This document shows, piece after piece, positions 25,344-33,617 of a stretch of DNA of 33,617 nucleotides. Every line of letters begins with the position of its first letter. Within the stretch, counting starts at the first letter, position 1. Under the pieces are notes generated by a model. That model ran no database searches. It was not told the DNA's origin and saw only the letters and a list, made by a program, of their open reading frames with translations. The stretch is from an uncultured Pelagibacteraceae bacterium (GTDB taxonomy: Bacteria; Pseudomonadota; Alphaproteobacteria; Pelagibacterales; Pelagibacteraceae). The stretch is taken from the NCBI GenBank assembly GCA_902596045.1, contig CACJSJ010000011.1:1-33617 (forward strand), written 5' to 3'. The position numbers were made by a program, and so were the translations under genes.

Positions 25344-25946
25344 ATGGGTAATTTACTTTCATCTTTATCTAAAACAATTCACGCATCATTAGCTTTAGCA
25401 ATTATACTTTTTTTAGCTTTGTTTTATTTAAACGACGGCTTCGCTATTGATACAATTTTTTGGAGCTGGCTGTTTAGATACATTCATGTACTTGTAGCAA
25501 TAATGTGGATTGGTTTGTTATGGTATTTTAATTTTGTTCAAATACCAAATATGAGTAAAATTCCAGATGAGCAAAAACCAGCCATCGGCAAAGTAATAGC
25601 ACCTGCTGCTTTATTTTATTTTAGATGGGCTGCAGCATTTACAGTTTTATCAGGATTAATTTTAGCATTACTAAATGGTTACTTGCATGATGCTATGACA
25701 CTTAGCATTGGATCTGGCATACCAAAACATACAGCTATTGGTATTGGCATGTGGCTTGGGGTTATAATGGCTTTTAATGTTTGGTTTGTAATTTGGCCAA
25801 ATCAAAAAAGAGCATTAGGTATTGTCGAATGTGAACCAGAGCTTAAGGCTAAATCAGCTAGAACTGCTATGTTATTCTCTAGAACAAATACTTTGCTTTC
25901 ATTACCAATGTTACTTACTATGGTGATGGCTCAAAATCTTTATTAA
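25344..25946 (+). CDS. PuuD-like membrane protein without cytochrome c domain
   Basis: 200-residue integral membrane protein resembling the membrane part of the urate hydroxylase PuuD family. About five hydrophobic helices are visible (near 13-30, 44-66, 86-110, 129-151 and 180-196). Recognisable stretches are RYIHVLVAIMWIGLLWYFNFVQIP and FNVWFVIWPNQ. His48, His114 and His129 are candidate haem or metal ligands. PuuD proteins are much longer and end in a cytochrome c domain; no CxxCH occurs here, so a urate-oxidising role is doubtful. It starts 47 bases after uvrA, and its stop shares TTAA with the convergent secF stop. Confidence 0.75.
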   Translation: MGNLLSSLSKTIHASLALAIILFLALFYLNDGFAIDTIFWSWLFRYIHVLVAIMWIGLLWYFNFVQIPNMSKIPDEQKPAIGKVIAPAALFYFRWAAAFTVLSGLILALLNGYLHDAMTLSIGSGIPKHTAIGIGMWLGVIMAFNVWFVIWPNQKRALGIVECEPELKAKSARTAMLFSRTNTLLSLPMLLTMVMAQNLY

Positions 25947-26833
25947 TTTTTTTCGTCTTCTTTAAGAATCGTTTTTTGTGATACATTTAATCTAACTAAT
26001 ACTGAGTTAGCAATATATATAGATGAATAAGTTCCAAATACTACACCAAAAATCATTGCTAAAGAAAAACCTTTTAAAATTTCACCTCCAAAGAAGAAAA
26101 TAGATAACAAAGCTAATAAGGTTGTTATTGATGTTATCAATGTTCTAGACAATGTTTCATTAATTGAAATGTTTGTTAATTCAAAAATTTTAATATCAGA
26201 ATATTTTCTTAAATTTTCTCTTACTCTATCAAATATAACAACTGTATCATTCATTGAATAACCAACTATAGTTAAAACAGCAGCGATTATTGAAAGGTTA
26301 ATTTCTAAATTTAAAAGAGAAAATAATCCAAGAGTTACTATTACGTCATGAAATAATGCTAAAATAGCTCCTAAGCTAAATTGCCATTCAAATCTTATCC
26401 AAATATAGATAAGCATTACTGCTAATGAAATGCTTATTGCTATAATTCCAGATTTTAATAATTCTGCACTTACTTTAGGTCCAACGTTTTCAACTCTTCT
26501 GAAATCAAAGTTATTTCCAAATGATTTATCTAAACTAGATCTGATCTCTTCAATAATATTTTTTTTATTATTTTTATTTTCGAATTTAATTAAATAATCT
26601 TGATCATTACCAAACTTTTTAACTGACACATCCCCCAAATCCATTTGTTTTAAATTATCTCTTAAACTCGAAACATTAATTTTTGTATCACTCGACCTTA
26701 ATTCAATTAAAGTTCCACCTTTAAAGTCAATACCAAAATTTAAACCTTTAAAAATTAATAATATTAATGAGAGAATTATTAATAATGAAGATAAAATATT
26801 AAATTGAGTATAAAACCTGTTAAATTTAATCAT
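25943..26833 (-). CDS. secF: Protein translocase subunit SecF
   Basis: Inner-membrane partner of SecD that uses the proton motive force to complete Sec-dependent export. It has the RND-like layout: the N-terminal helix, a periplasmic domain beginning GIDFKGGTLIELR, then five further helices. The conserved TM4-TM5 region reads VGYSMNDTVVIFDRVREN. 296 aa is typical. Its ATG directly follows the secD stop (secD ends at 26834), so the two are coupled. Confidence 0.97.
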   Translation of the reverse strand: MIKFNRFYTQFNILSSLLIILSLILLIFKGLNFGIDFKGGTLIELRSSDTKINVSSLRDNLKQMDLGDVSVKKFGNDQDYLIKFENKNNKKNIIEEIRSSLDKSFGNNFDFRRVENVGPKVSAELLKSGIIAISISLAVMLIYIWIRFEWQFSLGAILALFHDVIVTLGLFSLLNLEINLSIIAAVLTIVGYSMNDTVVIFDRVRENLRKYSDIKIFELTNISINETLSRTLITSITTLLALLSIFFFGGEILKGFSLAMIFGVVFGTYSSIYIANSVLVRLNVSQKTILKEDEKN

Positions 26834-28387
26834 CTAAATTAAGGCCTCTTTATCTTTATTTTTTGTAACATAAATTGAAGTAAATAATCTAGCTATGAAA
26901 TAAACAGAAAATAGTGTTGTAAATATTCCAACACCTAAGGTAACTGAAAATCCTTTTATAGGTCCAGATCCCATAAAAAATAATATTATGGCTGCTAATA
27001 AGGTCGTTATATTTGCATCTAATATAGCAGTCCTAGATTTTACATAACCGCTATCAAAAGCAATTATATTGTTTTTTTCATTTTTTAATTCTTCTTTAAT
27101 TCTTTCAAAAATTAAAACATTTGCATCTACAGCCATACCAACAGTTAAAATTATTCCAGCAATACCTGGTAAAGTTAAAGTAGCTTCAAATAGTGTAAGA
27201 ATGCCTAAGAGTATTAATAGATTAATTATAAGAGTAACATTTGTTATTAAGCCAAAAGTTTTATATTTTATAAATATAAATATTATTACAAGCAAAAAAC
27301 CTATAATAAGAGCAATCATTCCTGCATCAATAGAATCTTGCCCTAAATCAGGCCCAACTGTTCTTTCTTCAATTATATTTAAAGGAGCTGGTAAAGCTCC
27401 AGATCTTAACAATAAAGATAAATCTGTTGCTGATTGAAATGTAAAACCACCACTAATTTGACCACTACCACTTGCAATGGTGTCTCTTATGACTGGTGCA
27501 CTTATAATTTTTCCATCTAAAATTATTGCTAATTGTCTACCAATATTTGCTGAGGTAGCTTTACCAAATCTTTTAGCTCCCACTCTATCTAATGTAAATG
27601 ATACAACTGTTTCATTAGTTTGACTATCCATTCTTGGTTGTGCGTCTAATAAATTATCACCACTTAAAATAATTCTTTTACTTACAAAATCTTCATCTAA
27701 GCCATTTTCATGTTTTAATTTTTCTACTCCAAAAGAGTCTTGATTATCATTAGACACAAATCTAAAAGTTAAATTTGCAGTTTTACCTAACAAAGATTTT
27801 ATTCTTTTTGGATCATCTAATCCAGGTAACTCAACTAATACACGGTCATTACCTCGTTTTAAGATATTAGGTTCATTAGTTCCTATTTCGTCTATTCTTC
27901 TACGTACAATTTCTAATGCCTGATCTTGAGATGAGTTTTTTAGCTCCACAAGGCCTTGTTTAGAAAAATTAAGTTCAAGGGAATTTCCTAAGTCTACTAG
28001 ATCAAATTGATGAGACTTAAATCTTGGATAATATGGATTTATTTCACTATTTTCATTATTAAATTCATCAATTACACTTTGTTTAAATTGTTCTTCAACT
28101 GTGAATGAAATTTTTTGATTTGATAGATTTAAATTACCAATTCGAATACCCTTGTCTTTAAAATATGTTCTTATCGTGCTTGTTGTATTTTGAAGTTTTT
28201 GTTCTATTACAGGAGAATTATCAATTTCTAGTAAAAGATATGAGCCTCCTTGTAAATCTAAACCGAGGTTGATTTTTTTATCAAAAAATCTTTTATCGGG
28301 ACTAAATAAATTATTAGATGCAACAAAGATAAAAAATAAGCATATAAAAGAAATAGATATAATTCTTAATTTAGAAAAATATAACAC
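26834..28387 (-). CDS. secD: Protein translocase subunit SecD
   Basis: Inner-membrane SecDF component. After an N-terminal helix comes the family signature LGLDLQGGSYLLLEID, a large P1 periplasmic domain, and a C-terminal block of helices with VGMAVDANVLIFERIKEE. 517 aa is usual for separate SecD proteins. The start is a GTG at 28387; no closer in-frame ATG would keep the first helix. It follows yajC by 15 bases, and no Shine-Dalgarno sequence is evident. Confidence 0.96.
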   Translation of the reverse strand: MLYFSKLRIISISFICLFFIFVASNNLFSPDKRFFDKKINLGLDLQGGSYLLLEIDNSPVIEQKLQNTTSTIRTYFKDKGIRIGNLNLSNQKISFTVEEQFKQSVIDEFNNENSEINPYYPRFKSHQFDLVDLGNSLELNFSKQGLVELKNSSQDQALEIVRRRIDEIGTNEPNILKRGNDRVLVELPGLDDPKRIKSLLGKTANLTFRFVSNDNQDSFGVEKLKHENGLDEDFVSKRIILSGDNLLDAQPRMDSQTNETVVSFTLDRVGAKRFGKATSANIGRQLAIILDGKIISAPVIRDTIASGSGQISGGFTFQSATDLSLLLRSGALPAPLNIIEERTVGPDLGQDSIDAGMIALIIGFLLVIIFIFIKYKTFGLITNVTLIINLLILLGILTLFEATLTLPGIAGIILTVGMAVDANVLIFERIKEELKNEKNNIIAFDSGYVKSRTAILDANITTLLAAIILFFMGSGPIKGFSVTLGVGIFTTLFSVYFIARLFTSIYVTKNKDKEALI

Positions 28388-28402
28388 TTTTAAAAAAACT
28401 GA

Positions 28403-28693
28403 TTATTTTTTAATTTCTTGAGTATTGTTTGCAAGACTTTGAATACCTGTACCTCTCACAACTTCAACAGTAACATTCTCAGCAATTTCTACCTCAACTT
28501 TGTCATTATCAATGACTCTAGTGATAGTTCCTGTAATACCGCCTGAAGTTACAACTTTATCTCCTCTTTTAAGTCCTTCAACCATTGCCTTGTGTTCTTT
28601 AACTTTTTTTTGTTGAGGCCTTATTAGAAAAAAATAAAAAATAACAAATATTAAAATTAAAGGTATAAACTGACCTATTCCTGAACCTTCCAT
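28403..28693 (-). CDS. yajC: Preprotein translocase subunit YajC
   Basis: Small auxiliary subunit of the SecDF complex. One N-terminal transmembrane helix (about residues 8-24) is followed by the family signature RPQQKKVKEHKAMVEGLKRGDKVVTSGG. 96 aa is typical. It has one of the few clear ribosome-binding sites in the window and a possible promoter in the spacer after serS, so it may start a yajC-secD-secF operon. Confidence 0.97.
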   Translation of the reverse strand: MEGSGIGQFIPLILIFVIFYFFLIRPQQKKVKEHKAMVEGLKRGDKVVTSGGITGTITRVIDNDKVEVEIAENVTVEVVRGTGIQSLANNTQEIKK

Positions 28694-28697
28694 AAAA

Positions 28698-28704
28698 CTC
28701 CTTT
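28698..28704 (-). promoter_or_regulatory. Ribosome-binding site of yajC
   Basis: AAAGGAG on the minus strand lies 4 bases before the yajC ATG. It stands out because most genes in this window have no recognisable Shine-Dalgarno sequence. Confidence 0.7.
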
Positions 28705-28717
28705 ATTAAGCTGATTT

Positions 28718-28744
28718 TTTATACCAATTGAGAAATTAAAACAA
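28718..28744 (-). promoter_or_regulatory. Possible promoter of yajC-secD-secF
   Basis: On the minus strand TTGTTT (28744-28739) is followed after 15 bases by TATAAA (28723-28718), in the 53-base gap between serS and yajC. The spacing is shorter than optimal, so this is tentative. Confidence 0.35.
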
Positions 28745-28746
28745 CT

Positions 28747-30006
28747 TTAATTGGAAGAAATTTTTTCCAAATTATTCATGTAAGGTCTTAGTTTTTCTGG
28801 AATAACTATTGAGCCATCTTTTTGTTGATAGTTTTCCATAACTGCTATCAAAGTTCTACCAACGGCTAAGCCACTTCCATTAAGGGTACCAACATAAACT
28901 GTTTCTTTATTTTGATTTTTGTATCTAGCCTTCATTCTAATAGCTTGGAAAGTAGAGCAAGAAGAACATGACGAAATCTCTCTATATTTATTTTCTGAAG
29001 GAATCCAAACTTCAATGTCATATGTTTTTTCAGCACTAAAACCCATATCACCTGCACATAAAATCATTTTCCGGTAGGGTAAGCCTAAATCATCTAAAAT
29101 TCCTGTTGCACATTTTGTCATTCTTTCTAATTCTTCAGGACATTTTTCTTTCTCAACAATGCTTACCATTTCTACTTTATAAAATTGATGTTGACGGATC
29201 ATACCCTTTGTATCCTTGCCATAACTACCAGCTTCTTTTCTAAAACAAGGAGTGGAAGCAACAAATCTTAAAGGTAAATCTTTTAAATCTAAAATTTGAT
29301 CTTTGACAATATTAGTTAAAATAACTTCAGCAGTTGGAATTAAAAATTTTCTATCTGAACCCTTTTCTAATTTAATTTCAAACTGATCATTTTCAAACTT
29401 TGGTAATTGACCTGTTCCAAACATAGAGTTTTCAGATGCCATTAATGGTGGTGAAATTTCTTTATATTCATTATTCATAATATGTCTATCAAGCATAAAA
29501 TTTGATAAAGCTCTTTCTAATAAGGCTAATTTGTCTTTTACAAAAACAAACCTTGAGCCTGTTGTTTTTGTTGCCAGATCAAAATCTAACATTCCAAGTT
29601 TTTCACCCAGTTCATAATGAGTTTTTGGTTTAAAATCGAATTTTAAAATCTTACCAAATTTAGCTATTTCAATATTATCATTTTCATCTTTTCCATTAGG
29701 TACATCTTTATGTGGCACATTTGGAATATTTGATAGGATTTTGTCTAATTGATTTTTAACAATTTTTTGTTCTTCAGAAATTTGGTCTAGTTCATTTGAA
29801 ATTTCTTTTGATTTATTGAATAAGCTTTTATCTTTTAATTTTGATATATCTTTTTTTTCTTTTTCAAAACCTTCTTTTTTTTGAATAAGTTCTCTATTTT
29901 TTTCATCTAATTTTTTTAAATTTTCAAAATCAACATTTATATTACGATTTAATAATTTTTTTTTAAAACTTTCAAAATCTTTTCTTATTTCTTTTAGATT
30001 ATGCAT
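28747..30006 (-). CDS. serS: Seryl-tRNA synthetase
   Basis: Class II aminoacyl-tRNA synthetase that charges tRNA-Ser, one of whose substrates is encoded at 12998-13087. The N-terminal long coiled-coil arm (about residues 1-105, Lys/Glu-rich) contacts the tRNA variable arm. Motif 2 lies in [20 protein letters not shown] with HQFYKVEMV following, and motif 3 in [18 protein letters not shown]. 419 aa. Its start overlaps the tatC stop by 8 bases. Confidence 0.97.
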   Translation of the reverse strand: MHNLKEIRKDFESFKKKLLNRNINVDFENLKKLDEKNRELIQKKEGFEKEKKDISKLKDKSLFNKSKEISNELDQISEEQKIVKNQLDKILSNIPNVPHKDVPNGKDENDNIEIAKFGKILKFDFKPKTHYELGEKLGMLDFDLATKTTGSRFVFVKDKLALLERALSNFMLDRHIMNNEYKEISPPLMASENSMFGTGQLPKFENDQFEIKLEKGSDRKFLIPTAEVILTNIVKDQILDLKDLPLRFVASTPCFRKEAGSYGKDTKGMIRQHQFYKVEMVSIVEKEKCPEELERMTKCATGILDDLGLPYRKMILCAGDMGFSAEKTYDIEVWIPSENKYREISSCSSCSTFQAIRMKARYKNQNKETVYVGTLNGSGLAVGRTLIAVMENYQQKDGSIVIPEKLRPYMNNLEKISSN

Positions 30007-30769
30007 CGTTTTTTTCTAAATTCTTATTTTCTATAAATTTTACAGAAAAAATAGATAATTCATATAGAATTAATAATGGTATTGCTAAACCAATTTGGGT
30101 AATAGGGTCTGGTGGTGTTAATAAGGCTGCTGCTGCAAAAATTATAACAACTACATATTTTCTTCTAGTTTTTAAGAATTCAGAATCAACTACTCCAACT
30201 CTAGCTAATAAACTTAAAACAACAGGTAATTGAAAACTGATACCAAATGCAAATATCAATTTCATTACTAAAGAAAGATATTCATTTACTTTGGCCTCTA
30301 ATTGAATGGGCAAATTTGTTGATAAACCTGAGCTTTCAAATGATAAAAAAAACTTAATAGCTAACGGCATAATCAGATAATAAACAAGCATGCCCCCTAA
30401 AAAAAATAATATTGGTGTTAATATCAAATATGGAAGAATTGCTGTTTTTTCATGTTTATAAAGTCCAGGTGCAATGAATTTCCAAATTTGTATTAGAATA
30501 AAAGGACATGTTATAAAAAAGGCTGCAAAAAATGATACCTTTAAATATGTAAGAAAAGTTTCTTGTAATGCTGTAAATATAAGTCTTCTATCTGTCCCGT
30601 CATCTTTTACAGCTTGGGCAAATGGATCTACTAAAAAACCGTATAGATGTTCAGCAAATAAATAACAAAATAGAAAAAAAACTATTAAAAAAATGAAACT
30701 ATGAATCAATCTTTTTCTAAGTTCAGCTAAATGGCTTATAAATCCGCTTTCTTGATCTTCATTAGGCAT
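29999..30769 (-). CDS. tatC: Sec-independent translocase subunit TatC
   Basis: Six-helix receptor of the twin-arginine translocase, which binds the RR signal. The N-terminus [13 protein letters not shown] carries the conserved HLxELRxR of TatC. The first periplasmic loop includes the conserved ...[17 protein letters not shown] stretch with its acidic residue, and the Phe/Pro segment APGLYKHEK is present. 256 aa. Overlaps tatB (8 bases) and serS. A Tat substrate candidate in this window is the M48 protease. Confidence 0.97.
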   Translation of the reverse strand: MPNEDQESGFISHLAELRKRLIHSFIFLIVFFLFCYLFAEHLYGFLVDPFAQAVKDDGTDRRLIFTALQETFLTYLKVSFFAAFFITCPFILIQIWKFIAPGLYKHEKTAILPYLILTPILFFLGGMLVYYLIMPLAIKFFLSFESSGLSTNLPIQLEAKVNEYLSLVMKLIFAFGISFQLPVVLSLLARVGVVDSEFLKTRRKYVVVIIFAAAALLTPPDPITQIGLAIPLLILYELSIFSVKFIENKNLEKNDA

Positions 30770-30983
30770 CTTTATCTTCTTTTTTTGTATCTTCTTTTTT
30801 TTGAATATTATTATCTTCTAAATCAATGTTAGAAACTTCATTTTGAATATTATTTATATATTTTTTAGTGGTCCCCACCCAGGAACCAACTTTTTTTAAC
30901 ATGACAGGAAAATCCTTTGGACCTAAAACAATTATTGCTATAGCAGCAACAATTAATATCTCAAACCAACCAATAGTAGGCAT
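30762..30983 (-). CDS. tatB: Sec-independent translocase subunit TatB
   Basis: Tat component that forms the receptor complex with TatC. The N-terminal helix GWFEILIVAAIAIIVLGPKDFP contains the conserved Glu8 and the Gly-Pro hinge of TatB. An amphipathic helix follows, then a short acidic/Lys tail. At 73 aa it is much shorter than the usual 100-170 aa, in line with genome reduction. The gene starts 5 bases after tatA. Confidence 0.93.
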   Translation of the reverse strand: MPTIGWFEILIVAAIAIIVLGPKDFPVMLKKVGSWVGTTKKYINNIQNEVSNIDLEDNNIQKKEDTKKEDKDA

Positions 30984-30988
30984 GTGAT

Positions 30989-31189
30989 TTAATCTTTATT
31001 TTCTGAATCTTGTTTATTTTCGGAAATATTTTTAGGATCTGAGTCATCTGTTACATCAGATGCCATACCTTTTTTAAAACTTTTTATTCCTTTAGCAACA
31101 TCACCCATTAAGCTAGATATTTTACCTCTTCCAAAAAGTAAAACCACTAAAATTACTACAACTGCAATTTGCCAAATTCCTATACTCAT
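30989..31189 (-). CDS. tatA: Sec-independent translocase subunit TatA
   Basis: Pore-forming Tat component. A short N-terminal helix ([18 protein letters not shown]) leads through the Phe-Gly hinge into the amphipathic helix [22 protein letters not shown], the typical alphaproteobacterial TatA pattern. 66 aa with an acidic C-terminal tail. 44 bases after scpB. Confidence 0.95.
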   Translation of the reverse strand: MSIGIWQIAVVVILVVLLFGRGKISSLMGDVAKGIKSFKKGMASDVTDDSDPKNISENKQDSENKD

Positions 31190-31233
31190 AAGAATATTTA
31201 TAACCTGTTTATAAAAATTTTGAAAGTGACTTT

Positions 31234-31935
31234 TTATTTATTATCTTTATTTTCAAGAGTGCTATTTAACATTTCGTCAATATTTGAATAAATATCCTCT
31301 TTTTTTTCATCTTGCTTTTCCTTATAGAATTTTCCAGAACCAAATATAGCATTATCTACACTAGTAGTATCGATTAAGCCTGCTGCGCCAAGCTCATCAA
31401 CAGTCGGTAAATCAGATAATTTTTGTAAGTTAAAATGGCTTAAAAAATCCTCTGTAGTTACATACTGAATAGGTTTTCCTGGAATATCTTTTCGCCCACC
31501 TGGTTTGACCCAATTAAGTTCCATCAAAATATCTAGTGTGTTTGTTCCAAAAGCAACACCCCTTATTTCTTCTATTTCAGCCCTTGTAACAGGTTGGTGA
31601 TAAACTATAATTGATAAGGTTTCTATAGCAGCCTTAGATAATTTTTTTTCAACTGTTTTTTCTTGAGTCATCAAATTTGATAAATTTGGAGATGTTCTAA
31701 AAGACCATTTTTTAGAAATACAAATTAGATTTATTCCCCGATTTGAATATTCTCTTTGTAATTTTTCTAAAGATTTTTCAATATTAACTTTTTTTGAAAG
31801 TTTGCTCTCTATAGTATCAACATCTAAAGGTTCTGCTGCTGCAAAAATTATTGCTTCTATTTCTTTTTCTATAGATGTCAATTTGGAAGGGAAATTAACT
31901 ACATTATCATTTTTTGCTATTTTTTTTTTATTCAT
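31234..31935 (-). CDS. scpB: Segregation and condensation protein B
   Basis: Kleisin-associated winged-helix subunit of the SMC-ScpA-ScpB condensin. Recognisable stretches are [38 protein letters not shown] (here [18 protein letters not shown]) and [14 protein letters not shown]. 233 aa. The start overlaps scpA by 4 bases. The first codons contain a run of ten A, giving a Lys-rich N-terminus. Confidence 0.95.
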   Translation of the reverse strand: MNKKKIAKNDNVVNFPSKLTSIEKEIEAIIFAAAEPLDVDTIESKLSKKVNIEKSLEKLQREYSNRGINLICISKKWSFRTSPNLSNLMTQEKTVEKKLSKAAIETLSIIVYHQPVTRAEIEEIRGVAFGTNTLDILMELNWVKPGGRKDIPGKPIQYVTTEDFLSHFNLQKLSDLPTVDELGAAGLIDTTSVDNAIFGSGKFYKEKQDEKKEDIYSNIDEMLNSTLENKDNK

Positions 31936-32672
31936 AAATTTTCTTTTATATAGATATCATCAAATAGTTTATCTTGTTTTATTTTAAGATTACTTTCTTT
32001 AGCAAGTTCTAAAGAACCAGCAAAAATTCCAGCCTTACCAGTTTTTCTGTATTTTTTGCCTTTTTTAAAATTATAAGGTATCAATTCATCTAAATTTTTC
32101 CAATTCATTAATTTTCCAAAAAAGTCTTTTATAGTTTTAATTCCATCTTCTGTAGTAAAAACTGGCAACTTGGGAATATTTATTTTTTGAAAATCTTTTG
32201 TCATAATAATTGTTGAATAAGATTTAAGTAGTTCAAACAAATTTATTTTATACTCACCACTATATATTGACCTTATATTACCTTTCATGCCTCTAGTTCT
32301 AATTTCACGTCCAAGTCTTTTTCTTTTAAGCATTTGGTCAGATAATAAACGAATTAATTCTAATTTTTTTAATTGAAGTTTAAGTTTTTCTGCTACTTCT
32401 TGTACTTTAAATTCTTCATCGGGAGTACCTGGTAATAATAATTTAGATTTTAAATAAGCTAACCATGTAGCCATTAAAAGATATTCAGAAGCAATTTCAA
32501 GGTTTAGATCTTTTTTATTTGAAATATAATCATGAAATTGATCTGCCAATTTAGTTATTGAAATTTCTTCAAGATTAACCTTTTGGGCTTTGGCTAAATC
32601 CAAAAGAACATCAAGCGAACCATTATAGTTATCAACATCCACATTAAATAAAGAAGAGTTAGATTCGATCAT
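31932..32672 (-). CDS. scpA: Segregation and condensation protein A
   Basis: Kleisin subunit that bridges SMC heads during chromosome compaction. The N-terminal domain reads FNVDVDNYNGSLDVLLDLAKAQKVNLEEISI, with EYLLMATWLAYLKSKLLLP following, both typical of ScpA. The C-terminal winged-helix region ends near residue 246. 246 aa is typical. It starts 9 bases after nagZ and is coupled to scpB. Confidence 0.95.
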   Translation of the reverse strand: MIESNSSLFNVDVDNYNGSLDVLLDLAKAQKVNLEEISITKLADQFHDYISNKKDLNLEIASEYLLMATWLAYLKSKLLLPGTPDEEFKVQEVAEKLKLQLKKLELIRLLSDQMLKRKRLGREIRTRGMKGNIRSIYSGEYKINLFELLKSYSTIIMTKDFQKINIPKLPVFTTEDGIKTIKDFFGKLMNWKNLDELIPYNFKKGKKYRKTGKAGIFAGSLELAKESNLKIKQDKLFDDIYIKENL

Positions 32673-32681
32673 CTAATAATA

Positions 32682-33617
32682 TTAGCTTAAATTTTTATAA
32701 AATTCTGATGTTTTTTTTAATATAAATGAGTTTAGTTTAGGTGAATTCTCAGCGACAATACTCATTTCTTTTAAGTTTCCATTACAATGCAATGCTAAAT
32801 TACAACCTGCATCAAAAGCTTTGATAGTATTTTGCTTTAGTGGATACTTTAAACTTTTCATAGAAAGATCATCTGAAATCAATATGTTTTTAAATTTAAT
32901 CTGATTTCTAATAATTTTTATAATTTTTTTTGAGTGCGTTACGGTATTGATAGGATCAATTTTTTTAAAAATAACATGGGCAGTCATTGCAAATAGTGAG
33001 TTTTTTGATTTAAATATTTTAAAATCTCTTTTATTTAAATAATTTTCAGATTTATTAATTATTGGAGTAAAATTATGACTATCTACCTTTGCTAAACCAT
33101 GTCCAGGAATGTGTTTTATAACAGTCCCAATTGAATTATTTTTGAAACTTTTAATACATATATCGCCAATTTGTGAGACTATTTTTGGATTTTTCGAATA
33201 AGAACGATCCCCTATTATACTTGAACTTCCTTTGTATCTTAAATCTAATACAGGGACTGTGTTGATGTTTATCCCCATTCTAATAAGAAGATTACTAGTT
33301 TGGTCAATATATAATTTATAAATAAGATTGAATTGTTGTTTATTTTTAATGAACAATTGACCAAAATATTCTGAAGTTAGACTATCTAGTGAAATAAATT
33401 TTTCTAATCGATTGACCCTACCACCTTCTTGATCAATCATAATTGGATATTTTTTATCTCTAAAAATTTTTCTAATATGTTTTGTTAAATCTTTTACTTG
33501 ATTAATGTTTTTAAGGTTTCTAGAAAATAGAATTATACCCCAAGGTTTATGTCGGTTTAGAAATTTAATTTCTTGTTTGCTAAGCTTAACTCCTTTAATT
33601 CCTGTTATAAATGATTT
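32682..33617 (-). CDS. nagZ: Beta-N-acetylhexosaminidase NagZ (5' end outside window)
   Basis: Cytoplasmic family 3 glycosidase that removes GlcNAc from anhydro-muropeptides in peptidoglycan recycling. The frame stays open to the window edge: translation of 33441-33617 gives NagZ-like sequence including PWGIILFSRN, so the Met in MIDQEGGRV (33440) is internal and the true start lies just outside. The active-site loop KHIPGHGLAKVDSH and the nucleophile region ISDDLSMKSL are intact. 311 residues are visible. It heads the nagZ-scpA-scpB-tat cluster. Confidence 0.94.
   Translation of the reverse strand, partial: KSFITGIKGVKLSKQEIKFLNRHKPWGIILFSRNLKNINQVKDLTKHIRKIFRDKKYPIMIDQEGGRVNRLEKFISLDSLTSEYFGQLFIKNKQQFNLIYKLYIDQTSNLLIRMGININTVPVLDLRYKGSSSIIGDRSYSKNPKIVSQIGDICIKSFKNNSIGTVIKHIPGHGLAKVDSHNFTPIINKSENYLNKRDFKIFKSKNSLFAMTAHVIFKKIDPINTVTHSKKIIKIIRNQIKFKNILISDDLSMKSLKYPLKQNTIKAFDAGCNLALHCNGNLKEMSIVAENSPKLNSFILKKTSEFYKNLS

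Noticed and set aside
27069-27437. 122-codon plus-strand ORF opposite secD
   Set aside because: Antisense shadow of the conserved SecD membrane region.
30474-30665. 63-codon plus-strand ORF opposite tatC
   Set aside because: Antisense to conserved TatC sequence, no own motif.
31802-31987. 61-codon plus-strand ORF across the scpA/scpB junction
   Set aside because: Antisense to two conserved coding ends; its hydrophobic tail comes from poly-T complementing Lys codons.
33438-33440. ATG of MIDQEGGRV as the nagZ start
   Set aside because: The upstream frame to the window edge encodes conserved NagZ sequence (PWGIILFSRN), so this Met is internal.

Overview
The window looks like a chromosome segment of a streamlined marine alphaproteobacterium of the SAR11 / Candidatus Pelagibacter type. 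This is inferred from the very low GC content, the Lys/Asn/Ile-rich proteins, spacers that are mostly under 100 bases or negative, the scarcity of Shine-Dalgarno motifs, and alphaproteobacterial gene order (rlpA-dac-tmk-holB-metG-tatD, ssb-gyrA-coaD-ppi-tgt, scpA-scpB-tatABC-serS-yajC-secDF). There are 36 protein genes, two of them cut by the window ends, plus one tentative 25-codon ORF and two tRNA genes. I see no IS element, prophage, CRISPR array or integrase.

Layout. 1-1613 (+): the end of the Na+/H+ antiporter nhaA overlapping an exported glutathione peroxidase. 1608-9955 (-): nine tightly packed or overlapping genes, read as rarD, mltB-like transglycosylase, degenerate RlpA-like lipoprotein, D,D-carboxypeptidase, tmk, holB, metG, tatD and an MBL-fold hydrolase; this mixes cell-wall remodelling, dTMP/DNA replication and translation. 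10014-12898: an accessory-looking block with two very AT-rich nucleotide-sugar genes (CDP-glucose type, -) and, divergently, a Rieske protein followed two bases later by a mononuclear-iron catalytic-domain protein, which together look like a Rieske oxygenase alpha subunit split into two genes. 12998-13087: tRNA-Ser(UGA). 13088-16971: sdhE, recG, a DUF502 membrane protein, a possible 25-residue membrane peptide and a Tat-type lipoprotein M48 protease. 16988-22355 (-): ssb, gyrA, coaD, ppi, tgt, tRNA-Lys(UUU). 22444-25946 (+): uvrA, divergent from ssb, then a PuuD-like membrane protein without its cytochrome domain. 25943-33617 (-): nagZ (cut by the window end), scpA, scpB, tatA, tatB, tatC, serS, yajC, secD, secF.

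The genes serve mostly core processes: Sec and Tat export, chromosome segregation (ScpAB), replication and repair (HolB, GyrA, SSB, UvrA, RecG), peptidoglycan turnover (DacC-like, MltB-like, RlpA-like, NagZ), and tRNA modification and charging (Tgt, MetG, SerS). The points most worth a second look are the split Rieske oxygenase and the nested inverted repeats in front of it, the Tgt protein that has lost two of its four zinc ligands, the RlpA-like protein without its catalytic motif, the small hydrophobic ORF before DUF502, and the extreme compaction of divergent and convergent gene junctions.
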